A stretch of 64,000 nt of DNA. Source: Oricola sp. (lineage in GTDB: Bacteria; Pseudomonadota; Alphaproteobacteria; Rhizobiales; Rhizobiaceae). The notes under the pieces were generated by a model that searched no databases, was not told where the DNA came from, and saw nothing but the letters and a program-made list of their open reading frames with translations. A program made the position numbers and the translations under genes. Shown one piece after another: positions 54,700 through 63,219 of the stretch (within the stretch, counting starts at the first letter, position 1; each line of letters starts with the position of its first letter). The DNA is taken from the NCBI RefSeq assembly GCF_022763245.1, contig NZ_JALEGV010000043.1, positions 124,001 through 188,000 on the forward strand, written 5' to 3'.

Positions 54700-55122
54700 C
54701 TATTGCGCAAAGACTGCGTCGAGCGAGGCGAACCCCTTGAACTCCAGCGCGTTGCCGGAGGGGTCGCGGATGAACAGGGTCGCCTGTTCGCCGGGCTCGC
54801 CGGCAAAGCGGACCATCGGCCGGTGGATCCAGTCGATCCCGGGCGCCGCCTCCAGCCGCGCCGCCAGCGCCTTCCAGTCGGCCATCTGCAGGACGACGCC
54901 GAAATGCGGAATAGGCACGGCCTTGCCGTCGACCGCGCCGCTGGCCGCCGCCTGGCCCGTCCCGCCGCGCAGATGCGCCGACATCTGGTGTCCGAACAGG
55001 CTGAAATCGACCCAGCTTTCCGACGACCGGCCGGGCGCGCAGCCCATCACGTCGCAATAGAAGGCGCGGGTCGTCTCCAGGTCGTCGACCGGGAAGGCGA
55101 GGTGGAAGGGTGTGAGCGTCAT
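54700..55122 (-). CDS. VOC (glyoxalase/bleomycin-resistance fold) protein
   Basis: A 140-residue protein with the vicinal-oxygen-chelate fold: LTPFHLAFPVDDLETTRAFY at 3-22, SWVDFSLFGHQMSAHL near 36-51, IPHFGVVLQMADWKALAARL near 71-90 and ATLFIRDPSGNALEFKGF near 114-131. His7, His73 and Glu128 sit at usual metal positions. The reaction is unknown; glyoxalase- or dioxygenase-type activity is possible. Its start overlaps the Kef-type gene stop (ATGA), so it is translationally coupled to a potassium-efflux antiporter. Confidence 0.91.
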   Translation of the reverse strand: MTLTPFHLAFPVDDLETTRAFYCDVMGCAPGRSSESWVDFSLFGHQMSAHLRGGTGQAAASGAVDGKAVPIPHFGVVLQMADWKALAARLEAAPGIDWIHRPMVRFAGEPGEQATLFIRDPSGNALEFKGFASLDAVFAQ

Positions 55123-56942
55123 GAATGGTCCTTTTCGAGGAGCGATTCCGCGCCGGCGCCGTCGGTCGTGTCGATCACCTTGGCTTCGCGCAGCGGCTTG
55201 GTCAGGGGTTCGGGCACCACCGGCCGCGTGTGCAGCATGTGCCCGCCGGCATAGATCCCGTCGGCCTGCTGGATGCGCAGCCGCTCGGCGTCGCGCTTCT
55301 CGACATCCTCGGCGATGTCGGCGGCGGCGCTTTCGGAGCGGCCGAGCGCTTCCAGCGTCTTCTTGCCGAATTCCAGACCGGACTTGAAGGTTTCGCGGAT
55401 CTCGTAATCGATGGCGCGCGCCCGCAGTTCCAGCGTGTGGGCGCGGTCATAGGAGCGCGCGAAGACCTTGGCGTCGGGATATTCCGACTGCACGAGGTCG
55501 ACGATCCGGTCGGTGATCTCCTTCCTCTGGGTGCAGACCGCGACGATCTTGGCCCGCTTGATGCCGGCGGCCTCAAGCACGTCCTTGCGGGTGCCGTCGC
55601 CGAAATAGACGCGGAAGCCGAATTTCTGCGCCGCGCGCACACGGTCGGCGGAATGGTCGATCATGGTGATGTCGGACCCGCCGGCCAGCAGCACCTGCGA
55701 GGCGATCTGGCCGAAGCGCGAAAAGCCGACCATCAGCACGTCGGCGCCGGCGCCCTCGAAATCCTCGTCCATGTCCTCCGGCTCGTCTTCGCGCACCAGC
55801 CGGTTGCCGAGCATGACGCTCAGCGGCGTCAGCGCCATGGAGAGCGTGACCACGGAGACGAGCATCGAGGCGGTGTCGTCGTCGAAGATGCCCATCGCGA
55901 CGGCCGTCGAGAACAGGACGAAGCCGAACTCGCCGCCCTGCGGCAGGATGAGCGCGGTGCGCACCGACACGTCGTGCTCGGTGCCGAACAGCCGGCACAG
56001 CGCATAGATGATCGCCGCCTTCACCGCCATCAGCACCGGCACGGCGAGCAGGATCGTCAGCCAGTTGGCGTAGATCACGGGCAGTTTCAGCGACATGCCG
56101 ATCGCCATGAAGAACAGGCCGAGCAGCAGGCCGCGGAACGGCTCGATGTCGGCCTCCAGTTCGTGGCGGTAGGAGGATTCGGCCAGCATCACGCCGGCGA
56201 GGAACGCGCCCATCGCCATCGACAGGCCGGCGACCTGCATCAGGAGCGCCGATCCGAGCACGACCAGCAGCGCCGCGGCGATCATTGCCTCGCGCGCGCC
56301 GGACCTGGCGATCACCTGGAACAGCGGGTTGAGGACGTAGCGCCCGGCGAAGACGAGGACCGCGACCGCGCCGACCGCCTTCGCCAGGTCGATCCAGTGA
56401 TTGCCGCCGCTTTCGGCCGCCGCCGGAGCGAGGAAGGGCAGCAGCGCCAGGAGCGGCACGATGGCGAGGTCCTGGAACAGCAGGATCGCGAAGGACTTGC
56501 GGCCATGCCGGCGGTTGATCTCGCCGCGTTCCTCCAGCACCTGCAGCGCGAACGCGGTCGAGGACAGGGCGAGGCCGAAGCCGATGGCGACGGCCGCTCC
56601 GGTGTCGAACATCAGCGTCGCCAGCGCGGTCAGCGCCGCGCCGGTGACGATCACCTGCGCCAGGCCGAGGCCGAAAATGTCGCGTCGAAGCGACCACAGC
56701 CGCGCCGGTTTCAGCTCCAGCCCGATGATGAAGAGCAGGAACACGACCCCCAGCTCCGCGACATGCAGGATCTCCTCGCCGTCGCTGATCATCCGGCCGA
56801 TCGGCCCGATGATCAGGCCCGCCGCCAGATAGCCGAGCACGGTGCCCAGCCCGATGCGCTTGAACAGCGGCGCGGCGATCACCGCACCGCCCAGAAGCAT
56901 CACGGCTTCGACATAAAGTTCCGGCGTCGTGCCGCCCGCCAT
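55119..56942 (-). CDS. kefB: CPA2 family potassium/proton antiporter, Kef type
   Basis: A 607-residue monovalent cation:proton antiporter. The first 380 residues are the sodium/proton exchanger fold with LKRIGLGTVLGYLAAGLIIG near residue 25-40 and ALSSTAFALQVLEERGE near 120-136. An RCK/TrkA-N domain starts at about 400: VLMVGFSRFGQIASQVLLAG, SADRVRAAQKFGFRVYFGDG, then VCTQRKEITDRIV. Kef channels are gated by glutathione adducts; the RCK domain here has the NAD-type glycine motif with F-S-R-F-G. The ATG at 56942 has GGGAAGGAAATGAGGCC upstream. It leads an operon with a VOC protein and a MATE exporter. Confidence 0.9.
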   Translation of the reverse strand: MAGGTTPELYVEAVMLLGGAVIAAPLFKRIGLGTVLGYLAAGLIIGPIGRMISDGEEILHVAELGVVFLLFIIGLELKPARLWSLRRDIFGLGLAQVIVTGAALTALATLMFDTGAAVAIGFGLALSSTAFALQVLEERGEINRRHGRKSFAILLFQDLAIVPLLALLPFLAPAAAESGGNHWIDLAKAVGAVAVLVFAGRYVLNPLFQVIARSGAREAMIAAALLVVLGSALLMQVAGLSMAMGAFLAGVMLAESSYRHELEADIEPFRGLLLGLFFMAIGMSLKLPVIYANWLTILLAVPVLMAVKAAIIYALCRLFGTEHDVSVRTALILPQGGEFGFVLFSTAVAMGIFDDDTASMLVSVVTLSMALTPLSVMLGNRLVREDEPEDMDEDFEGAGADVLMVGFSRFGQIASQVLLAGGSDITMIDHSADRVRAAQKFGFRVYFGDGTRKDVLEAAGIKRAKIVAVCTQRKEITDRIVDLVQSEYPDAKVFARSYDRAHTLELRARAIDYEIRETFKSGLEFGKKTLEALGRSESAAADIAEDVEKRDAERLRIQQADGIYAGGHMLHTRPVVPEPLTKPLREAKVIDTTDGAGAESLLEKDHS

Positions 56943-57151
56943 GGCCTCATTTCCTTCCCGTCTTGTTGCCGTCGCGGCCGGCGCGACTTGATGCGGCGCC
57001 CGGTGGACAATAGATGATTGTCCGAACCCGTTGCGCCAACAGCGTTTCATCAAGTCCGTTTCGCCAAACCCGATCGACCGGGCCCGTCACGGTTCTGCCC
57101 TATCTATAGGCATTTTGCCGCCCGGCAAACCGGCCTGACATCGGAGACACA

Positions 57152-58489
57152 ATGCAAGATCAAACTCAAACCCTGATCGACCGCGCCGCCTCTCTCGTCG
57201 AGGCCGCAAAGCGCGCCGGCGCGGACGCCGCGGACGCGGTCGTCGTGCGTTCGCGCTCCAAGAGCGTCTCCGTGCGTCTCGGCAAGGTCGAGGGAACCGA
57301 CGCGTCGGAAAGCGACGATTTCTCGCTTCGGGTCTTCGTCGGCCAGAAGGTCGCCAGCGTGTCGGCCAATCTCGCCGGCGATGTCGGCGCACTGGCCGGC
57401 CGCGCCGTCGCCATGGCGAAGGTCTCGCCGGAGGACCGCTTCAACACGCTGGCGCCGGAAGAGAAGCTGGCGCGCGACTTTCCCGATCTCGACCTCTTCG
57501 ACGACACGGAGATCTCCGCCGAGCAGATGACGGCGGACGCGCTGGCCATGGAAGAGGCGGCGCGCGCGGTTCCGGGCGTCACCAATTCGTCGGGCGCGGG
57601 CGTCTCGGCGGGATCCGGCGGGCTGGTCCTCGTCACCTCGCACGGCTTTTCCGGCGCCTATCGCCGGTCGCGCTACTCGCGCTCGGTCAGCGTGATCGCG
57701 GGCGAGGGCACCAAGATGGAGCGCGATTACGATTTCTCCTCCAAGCTGTTTTTCGCCGACCTGCGCGCGCCCGAGGAAATCGGCCGCGAGGCGGGCGAAC
57801 GCGCCGCGCGCCGCGTCAATCCGCGCAAGGTCGGCACGCGCGACGTGACCTGCGTCTTCGACCCGCGCGTCGCGCGCGGCATGCTCGGCCATCTGGCCGG
57901 CGCCATCAACGGCGCGTCGGTGGCCCGCAAGACCTCCTTCCTGAAGGATCGGATGGGCGAGCAGGTCGCCCATGCCGGGATCACGGTGATCGACGAACCG
58001 ATGCGCCGCCGCGGCCAGGGCTCGCGGCCCTTCGACGGCGAGGGCGTGGGCGGCGACACGCTGACCATGGTCGGCGAGGGCGTCCTCAACCACTGGTTCC
58101 TGTCGACCTCGATCGCCAACGAACTTGGGCTGGAAACCAACGGCCGCGGCGCGCGCAGCGGCACCTCGGTCTCGGCCTCCTCCACCAATCTCTCGCTCGA
58201 GCCGGGCGACAAGACGCCCGAGGAACTGATGCGCGAACTCGGCGACGGCTTCTACGTCACCGAAGTCTTCGGCCAGGGCGTCAACATGGTGACGGGCGAG
58301 TATTCCCGCGGCGCTTCCGGCTTCTGGATCGAGAATGGTGAGATCACGCATCCCGTCTCCGAGGTGACCGTCGCGTCCAACCTCAAGGACATGTTCATGC
58401 GCATGGTTCCGGCCAGCGATCTCGACCGCGATTTCGGCATGGCCGCGCCGACGCTCGTCATCGAGGGCATGACCCTGGCCGGGCAGTAG
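57152..58489 (+). CDS. pmbA: TldD/PmbA family metalloprotease PmbA
   Basis: A 445-residue protein of the TldD/PmbA family, which forms a metallopeptidase with TldD and matures small peptides such as microcin B17. Signatures are GKVEGTDASESDDFSLRVFV near 48-67, GVTNSSGAGVSAGSGGLVLV near 141-160, and PSDLDRDFG-like end with GAAPTLVIEGMTLAGQ. PmbA lacks the HExxH zinc site of TldD, and none is visible here. The gene opens the conserved block pmbA-cysQ-DUF4170 and is divergent from the Kef-type antiporter. Confidence 0.94.
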   Translation: MQDQTQTLIDRAASLVEAAKRAGADAADAVVVRSRSKSVSVRLGKVEGTDASESDDFSLRVFVGQKVASVSANLAGDVGALAGRAVAMAKVSPEDRFNTLAPEEKLARDFPDLDLFDDTEISAEQMTADALAMEEAARAVPGVTNSSGAGVSAGSGGLVLVTSHGFSGAYRRSRYSRSVSVIAGEGTKMERDYDFSSKLFFADLRAPEEIGREAGERAARRVNPRKVGTRDVTCVFDPRVARGMLGHLAGAINGASVARKTSFLKDRMGEQVAHAGITVIDEPMRRRGQGSRPFDGEGVGGDTLTMVGEGVLNHWFLSTSIANELGLETNGRGARSGTSVSASSTNLSLEPGDKTPEELMRELGDGFYVTEVFGQGVNMVTGEYSRGASGFWIENGEITHPVSEVTVASNLKDMFMRMVPASDLDRDFGMAAPTLVIEGMTLAGQ

Positions 58490-58497
58490 GCGCGACC

Positions 58498-59325
58498 GTG
58501 CCGCAGCCCCCCGCCACCGCCGCCGAGCGGACCTCCGTCGAACACGACCTCGCGCTGATCCGCGTCGCCGCCGAGAAGGCCGGGCGCATCGCGCTCGCCT
58601 ATTTCCGCGGCAAGAAGGACCTGGACGTGCGCATGAAGGGCGGCACCTCGCCGGTGAGCGCCGGCGACATGGCCGCCGACGCCTTCCTGCGCGAATTCCT
58701 GATGGCGGCGCGGCCGGACTATGGCTGGCTGTCGGAGGAAAGCATCGACGTCCAGCGCGACAAGCGCCGGACCGCCCCGCGCAGCTTCATCATCGACCCG
58801 ATCGACGGCACCCGCGCCTTCATCGACGGGCGCAAGGTCTGGTGCGTGTCGGTCGCGGTGGTCGAGGGCGACGCGCCGGTGGCCGGCGTGCTGGAATGCC
58901 CGGCGCTCAAGTCGCGCTACTGGGCCTCGGCCGGCGGCGGCGCCTTCAAGGACGGAGAACGGCTGACGGTCGCGCCGCGCCGCGAGACGCCGGTGGTCGC
59001 CGGGCCGGCCAAGGCCGTCACGCAGCTCGATCGCGCGTTCCCCGGCGGCTTCAAGCGGCACGGTCACATCCCCTCGCTCGCCTACCGTCTCGCCATGGTC
59101 GCCGACGGCTCGCTGGACGCGACCCTGGTCAGGCCGAATTCGCATGACTGGGACATCGCCGCCGCGCTGCTGATCCTGCGCGAGGCGGGCGCCCGCCTGG
59201 CCGGGCTCGACGGGTCCGAGGTCGCGCTGAACGGCGCCGACGTCGTCAAGCCGGCGATGCTGGCCGGATCGGATGACACCTTGCAGGCGATGTTCGGTGT
59301 TGTGACCGCGAATGCATTCGGTTAA
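58498..59325 (+). CDS. cysQ: 3'(2'),5'-bisphosphate nucleotidase CysQ (inositol monophosphatase family)
   Basis: Hydrolyses 3'-phosphoadenosine 5'-phosphate to AMP in sulfate assimilation; inositol monophosphatase is the alternative name. The 275-residue protein has the metal motif IDPIDGTRAFIDG (99-111), WLSEESIDV near 76-84 with the conserved Glu pair, and SHDWDIAAALLILREAGA near 214-231. The start is a GTG eight bases after pmbA. The Lys-rich region FRGKKDLDVRMKGGTSPVSA near 36-55 is normal for this family. It belongs to the conserved pmbA block. Confidence 0.93.
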   Translation: MPQPPATAAERTSVEHDLALIRVAAEKAGRIALAYFRGKKDLDVRMKGGTSPVSAGDMAADAFLREFLMAARPDYGWLSEESIDVQRDKRRTAPRSFIIDPIDGTRAFIDGRKVWCVSVAVVEGDAPVAGVLECPALKSRYWASAGGGAFKDGERLTVAPRRETPVVAGPAKAVTQLDRAFPGGFKRHGHIPSLAYRLAMVADGSLDATLVRPNSHDWDIAAALLILREAGARLAGLDGSEVALNGADVVKPAMLAGSDDTLQAMFGVVTANAFG

Positions 59326-59372
59326 GCGTCGCTTGACTCGCAGGAATCTCATATTTGGAAGGTTGTGCAGCC

Positions 59373-59615
59373 ATGGCTGAGAGCGACGACGACAAGCAAC
59401 TCTTGCATCTCGTGTTCGGCGGCGAACTGGAATCGCTGAAAGGCATGAAGTTCCGCGACCTGAACGCGCTGGACATCGTCGGGGTCTACCCCAACTACAA
59501 GACGGCCCAGGCCGCCTGGAAGGCCAAGGCGCAGCAGACCGTCGACAACGCCCACATGCGGTATTTCGTGGTGCATCTCCACCGGCTGCTGGACCCCGAG
59601 AAAGACGAGCAATAA
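59373..59615 (+). CDS. DUF4170 family protein
   Basis: An 80-residue protein from the ATG at 59373: LHLVFGGELESLKGMKFRDL, then ALDIVGVYPNYKTAQAAWKA and DNAHMRYFVVHLHRLLDPE. This is the DUF4170 pattern found in alphaproteobacteria between cysQ and the lipid A acyltransferase-like gene. Its function is unknown. An upstream TTG at 59355 is possible. It is directly adjacent to the next gene (TAA then ATG). Confidence 0.9.
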   Translation: MAESDDDKQLLHLVFGGELESLKGMKFRDLNALDIVGVYPNYKTAQAAWKAKAQQTVDNAHMRYFVVHLHRLLDPEKDEQ

Positions 59616-60500
59616 ATGAACCCCGAACCGGCGGGAGCCAGGCGGACGAGCGACATGGTCGCTACGATCTCTCCGCCAGGCGAACGCCACGGCGGCGGAT
59701 ATGGAGTCCCGATCCGGCAGCAGATGACAGGCAGCGACAAGACCACGAAGCCGGCAAAACGGCCCAGCCCGCGTCTGACAAAACGGATATGGAGGAAAAT
59801 CCGAAAGCCGTTGACCGAGTCCGACTTCGCGACGGATTTGGTGTCGCGCCTGTTCGTGGCCTGGGTGCTCTTCGTCCAGCGGACCAACCGCCTTGTTGAA
59901 TTCGACGAGCAGCGCGCCGACCATATCATGCAGGACGAGGGCCCGGTGATCGTGACCTGCTGGCACGGCCAGCATTTCATGGCGCCCCTGTTCACGCGCA
60001 ACGGCCAGCCTTCGGTCGCGATGGTGTCGCGCAGCCGCGACGCCGAGCTCAATGCCCGCATCATCGAGCGGCTCGGTTTCAGCACCGTGCGCGCCTCCGG
60101 CGGACGCAGTGCCGGCCGGGCGGTCGAGAAGGGCGCCATTCGCGGCGTCCTTGAACTGCGCAAGCACATCAGGGCCGGGCAGTCCGTCTTCATGATGGCC
60201 GACATTCCGCATGGCACGCCGCGCAAGGCCGGCATGGGAATCGTCTCGGTCGCCCGCCTGTCCGGCGCGCCGATCGTGCCGGTCGCCTATGCGTCGTCAC
60301 GCCGCCGTGTTTTTCAGAAATCATGGGACAAGGCGGTTCTCAATCTGCCCTTCGGTCGTGCCGCCTTCTGTTTCGGCGATCCGATCGCGGTGGCCGCCGA
60401 CGCGGATGACGAAACCATGGAGCGCTGCCGGCTGACCCTGCAGGACGAACTCAACCGGGTCCTCGACGAGGCCCATGCGATCGTGGACGCCGACGCATGA
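59616..60500 (+). CDS. DUF374 family lysophospholipid acyltransferase-like protein
   Basis: A 294-residue protein of the DUF374/LpxL-like acyltransferase group. Conserved parts are VIVTCWHGQHFMAPLFTRNG near 110-129 with the catalytic-type H, VRASGGRSAGRAVEKGAIRG near 156-175, FMMADIPHGTPRKAGMGIVS near 192-211 and PIVPVAYASS. The first 36 residues look unlike the family, so the ATG at 59724 (MTGSDKTTKPAKRPSPRL) may be the real start. It overlaps waaA by four bases (ATGA), which points to a role in lipid A or other lipopolysaccharide lipid assembly. Confidence 0.87.
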   Translation: MNPEPAGARRTSDMVATISPPGERHGGGYGVPIRQQMTGSDKTTKPAKRPSPRLTKRIWRKIRKPLTESDFATDLVSRLFVAWVLFVQRTNRLVEFDEQRADHIMQDEGPVIVTCWHGQHFMAPLFTRNGQPSVAMVSRSRDAELNARIIERLGFSTVRASGGRSAGRAVEKGAIRGVLELRKHIRAGQSVFMMADIPHGTPRKAGMGIVSVARLSGAPIVPVAYASSRRRVFQKSWDKAVLNLPFGRAAFCFGDPIAVAADADDETMERCRLTLQDELNRVLDEAHAIVDADA

Positions 60501-61876
60501 GCGAGCTTTGGGCCAGGACCGCGTTGCAGACCTATCGCTGGCTCGGCGCGGCGATCTATCCCTTCATGGGCACCTATGTCGCCGTGCGCCTGTCGCGCGG
60601 CAAGGAGGAGCGCGGCCGCCGGCGCGAGCGCTACGGCCGCAGCACGCTGAGCCGTCCCGACGGTCCGATGATCTGGATCCATGCGGCGAGCGTCGGCGAG
60701 ACCGGGGCCGTGGCCGCGCTGATCGAGCGCATCCGCGCGCTCGGCATCAACGTGATCCTCACCACCGGCACCGTCACCTCGGCGAATTTCGCGCGTGACC
60801 GTCTCGGGCCGGACATGCTGCACCAATATGTGCCGCTCGACCTGAAGCCGGCCGTCAGCCGCTTCCTCGACCACTGGCGTCCGGATCTCGCGATCTTCGC
60901 GGAATCCGAACTCTGGCCGATGACGATCCTGGAACTCGGCGCGCGGCGCATCCCGCAGGTGCTCATCAACGGCCGCATGTCGGACCGCTCCTACAAGCGC
61001 TGGGCCAAGCGCATGGCGGTCGCCGAATCCCTGTTCGAGCACCTGTCGCATGTGGCGGTGCAGACGGAGATGGACGGCGAGCGCTTCAGCGCGCTCGGCG
61101 CGCGACCTGTGACCGTCACCGGCAATCTGAAGGCCGATGTCGACATGCCGCCGGTCGACGAGCGCGAGCTGCGCCGCCTGGCGATCGCGATCGGCAACCG
61201 GCCCCGCTGGGCCGCGATCTCCACCCATGAGGGCGAGGAGGTCGTCGCCGCGCGCGTCCACAAGGCACTGCAGAAATTCAGGCCCGACCTGATCACCATC
61301 GTCGTCCCGCGCCATCCCAGCAGGGCCACCGCGCTGCGCCGCACGCTGGAGGAACGGGGCCTCACCGTGACATGCCGCAGCCTGCGCGAGCCGGTGACGC
61401 CGAAGACGGACATCTATCTCGGCGACACGATCGGCGAGATGGGCCTCTATCTGCGGCTGACCGACATCGCCTTCGTCGGCAAGTCGCTGTTGGGCGAGGG
61501 CGGTCAGAACCCGCTGGAGCCGGCCATGCTCGGCACCGCCGTCCTCAGCGGCCCGCACGTCTCCGCCTTCACCGAAGCCTATCAGCGCCTGGTCGACGCC
61601 CGCGCCGCGCGCCTCGTCGACGACGAGACGGCGCTGGCCAAGATGGTGCACCATCTCCTGTCGCAGCCCAAGGCCTGCGAGGCGATGGGCCGGGCCGGCG
61701 CGCGCGTCGTGGCCGAGATGGGCGGCGCGCTCGACCGGACGTGGCAGGCGCTCGACCCCTACATCCACCCCCTGCGCGTCCAGGCCGCCCTGCGCGGTGA
61801 GGGATCGAAGTCGCACCATGCGCTCGGCGCCGCTGGGCCGGGACATCCGGGAAGGAGCGCTCTTGGCTGGAAGTGA
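60497..61876 (+). CDS. waaA: 3-deoxy-D-manno-octulosonic acid transferase
   Basis: Adds Kdo residues from CMP-Kdo to lipid A precursor. The 459-residue protein has an N-terminal membrane anchor region (LQTYRWLGAAIYPFMGTYVA) and the GT30 motifs IWIHAASVGETGAVAALIER (about 56-75), TTGTVTSANFARDRL (about 88-102), DHWRPDLAIFAESELWPMTI (about 126-145) and GGQNPLEPAMLGTAVLSGPH (about 335-354). Length is slightly above the usual 420-440 because of a basic C-terminal tail. It sits between the acyltransferase-like gene and lpxK, all on the same strand. Confidence 0.95.
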   Translation: MSELWARTALQTYRWLGAAIYPFMGTYVAVRLSRGKEERGRRRERYGRSTLSRPDGPMIWIHAASVGETGAVAALIERIRALGINVILTTGTVTSANFARDRLGPDMLHQYVPLDLKPAVSRFLDHWRPDLAIFAESELWPMTILELGARRIPQVLINGRMSDRSYKRWAKRMAVAESLFEHLSHVAVQTEMDGERFSALGARPVTVTGNLKADVDMPPVDERELRRLAIAIGNRPRWAAISTHEGEEVVAARVHKALQKFRPDLITIVVPRHPSRATALRRTLEERGLTVTCRSLREPVTPKTDIYLGDTIGEMGLYLRLTDIAFVGKSLLGEGGQNPLEPAMLGTAVLSGPHVSAFTEAYQRLVDARAARLVDDETALAKMVHHLLSQPKACEAMGRAGARVVAEMGGALDRTWQALDPYIHPLRVQAALRGEGSKSHHALGAAGPGHPGRSALGWK

Positions 61877-62894
61877 GGCGCCGCCTTTCTGGTATCAGCA
61901 GCGAAGCTTCGGGCGCTACGCGCTTGCGCCGGTGAGCTGGCTCTACGGCGCGGTGGCGCGCTGGCGCATGGACAGGGCCCGCCCGCCCGCGGTGATGGCG
62001 CCGGTCCTGTGCATCGGAAACCTGACAGTCGGCGGCTCCGGCAAGACCCCGACCGCGATCGCCATGGCCAAGGCGGTGCGCGCGGCGGGCTATTCTCCGG
62101 GCTTTCTCACACGCGGTTACGGCGGTTCGCATGCCGGGCCGCACATGGTCGATCTGGAGGCCGACACGGCCATGGCGGTCGGCGACGAGCCCCTGCTGCT
62201 TGCCCGCGTGGCGCCGACGGTGGTCGCGCACAACCGCGCCGCCGGGGCGCAGTATCTTGTTGATCGCGGCATCGACTTCATGATCATGGATGACGGGTTC
62301 CAGAGCCGGCGCGTGCATTTCGACTACGCCCTGATCGCGCTCGACGCCCGCCGCGGCATCGGCAACGGCGCGGTCATCCCCGCCGGGCCGCTACGCGCGC
62401 CGTTGATCGACCAGATGCGCCACGCCGACGCCCTGCTCAGGATCGGGGACGGACCGGGCGGCATCGCCGTGGTCCGAGCCGCCTCGCGCGCCGCCAAGCC
62501 GATCCTGCGCGCCGACTTCGTGCCCGAGCCGCTGGAAGGGCTGGAGGGCCGGTCCGTGCTGGCCTATTCGGGCATCGCCGACCCGTCGAAATTCTACGAA
62601 ACGCTGACCGCGGCCGGTTACACGATCGGCGCGAAACGCAGTTTCGGCGACCACCACGTCTTCACCGAAGGGGAAGCCGCGGAACTGCTCGCCATGGCCC
62701 GCGCCGAAAACCTTGTGCCCGTGACGACCGAGAAGGACATCGTGCGCCTGACCCGGCTGGAAGGCCCCGTGGCGGAACTGCGCGCGATCAGCAAGGCGCT
62801 CCCCGTCGACCTCGTCTTCGAGAACCAGGTGGTGCTCGCCTCTCTGATCGAAGACGTCGCGAAACGCTACCACAAGCGCCGCATCACCGGCTGA
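61863..62894 (+). CDS. lpxK: Tetraacyldisaccharide 4'-kinase LpxK
   Basis: Phosphorylates the 4' position of the lipid A disaccharide. The 343-residue form starts at a TTG (61863) preceded by GGAAGGAGCGCTC and gives MAGSEAPPFWYQQRSFGRYA, the family N-terminus. ATGs at 61797 and 61818 are also open but would lie inside waaA. The P-loop is GNLTVGGSGKTPTAIAMAKA, and MIMDDGFQSRRVHFDYALIA carries the conserved Asp-Asp-Gly-Phe-Gln, with TTEKDIVRL later. It overlaps the last codons of waaA. Confidence 0.94.
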   Translation: MAGSEAPPFWYQQRSFGRYALAPVSWLYGAVARWRMDRARPPAVMAPVLCIGNLTVGGSGKTPTAIAMAKAVRAAGYSPGFLTRGYGGSHAGPHMVDLEADTAMAVGDEPLLLARVAPTVVAHNRAAGAQYLVDRGIDFMIMDDGFQSRRVHFDYALIALDARRGIGNGAVIPAGPLRAPLIDQMRHADALLRIGDGPGGIAVVRAASRAAKPILRADFVPEPLEGLEGRSVLAYSGIADPSKFYETLTAAGYTIGAKRSFGDHHVFTEGEAAELLAMARAENLVPVTTEKDIVRLTRLEGPVAELRAISKALPVDLVFENQVVLASLIEDVAKRYHKRRITG

Positions 62895-62955
62895 AGCGGT
62901 TCAGGCCCCGCTCGCCGGCAAGGCACGCAATCGAAAAGTCTGAAAAGGTCGGGTG

Positions 62956-63174
62956 TCAGCCGCGCTGCATGAATTCGAGCTCGCGCTTCAGCGAGGTCTC
63001 GGCGTCGGCATAGGCTTCCTGGCGCGCGACGCTCCAGTATTTCAGTTCGTCGAGCGGGATCGGCTTGCCGGTGACGGCGCAACGCACGAAGGCTCCGGGC
63101 GAGAGCACCTGATAGTCGGCGTCCAGATAGCGAAGCTTGGCTTCCGACGCGTTTGCCATGTCGAAAATGTTCAT
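62956..63174 (-). CDS. DUF2093 family protein
   Basis: A 72-residue protein: MANASEAKLRYLDADYQVLS, then PGAFVRCAVTGKPIPLDELK and YWSVARQEAYADAETSLKRE. This matches DUF2093, a short alphaproteobacterial family with one conserved Cys in the VRCAVTG motif. Function is unknown. It lies between lpxK and mutL, on the same strand as mutL, which is its usual place. Confidence 0.92.
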   Translation of the reverse strand: MNIFDMANASEAKLRYLDADYQVLSPGAFVRCAVTGKPIPLDELKYWSVARQEAYADAETSLKRELEFMQRG

Positions 63175-63219
63175 GCGCCCTTAGCGCCACAAAATGACGT
63201 AAACGTCAACGCCGTAAGC

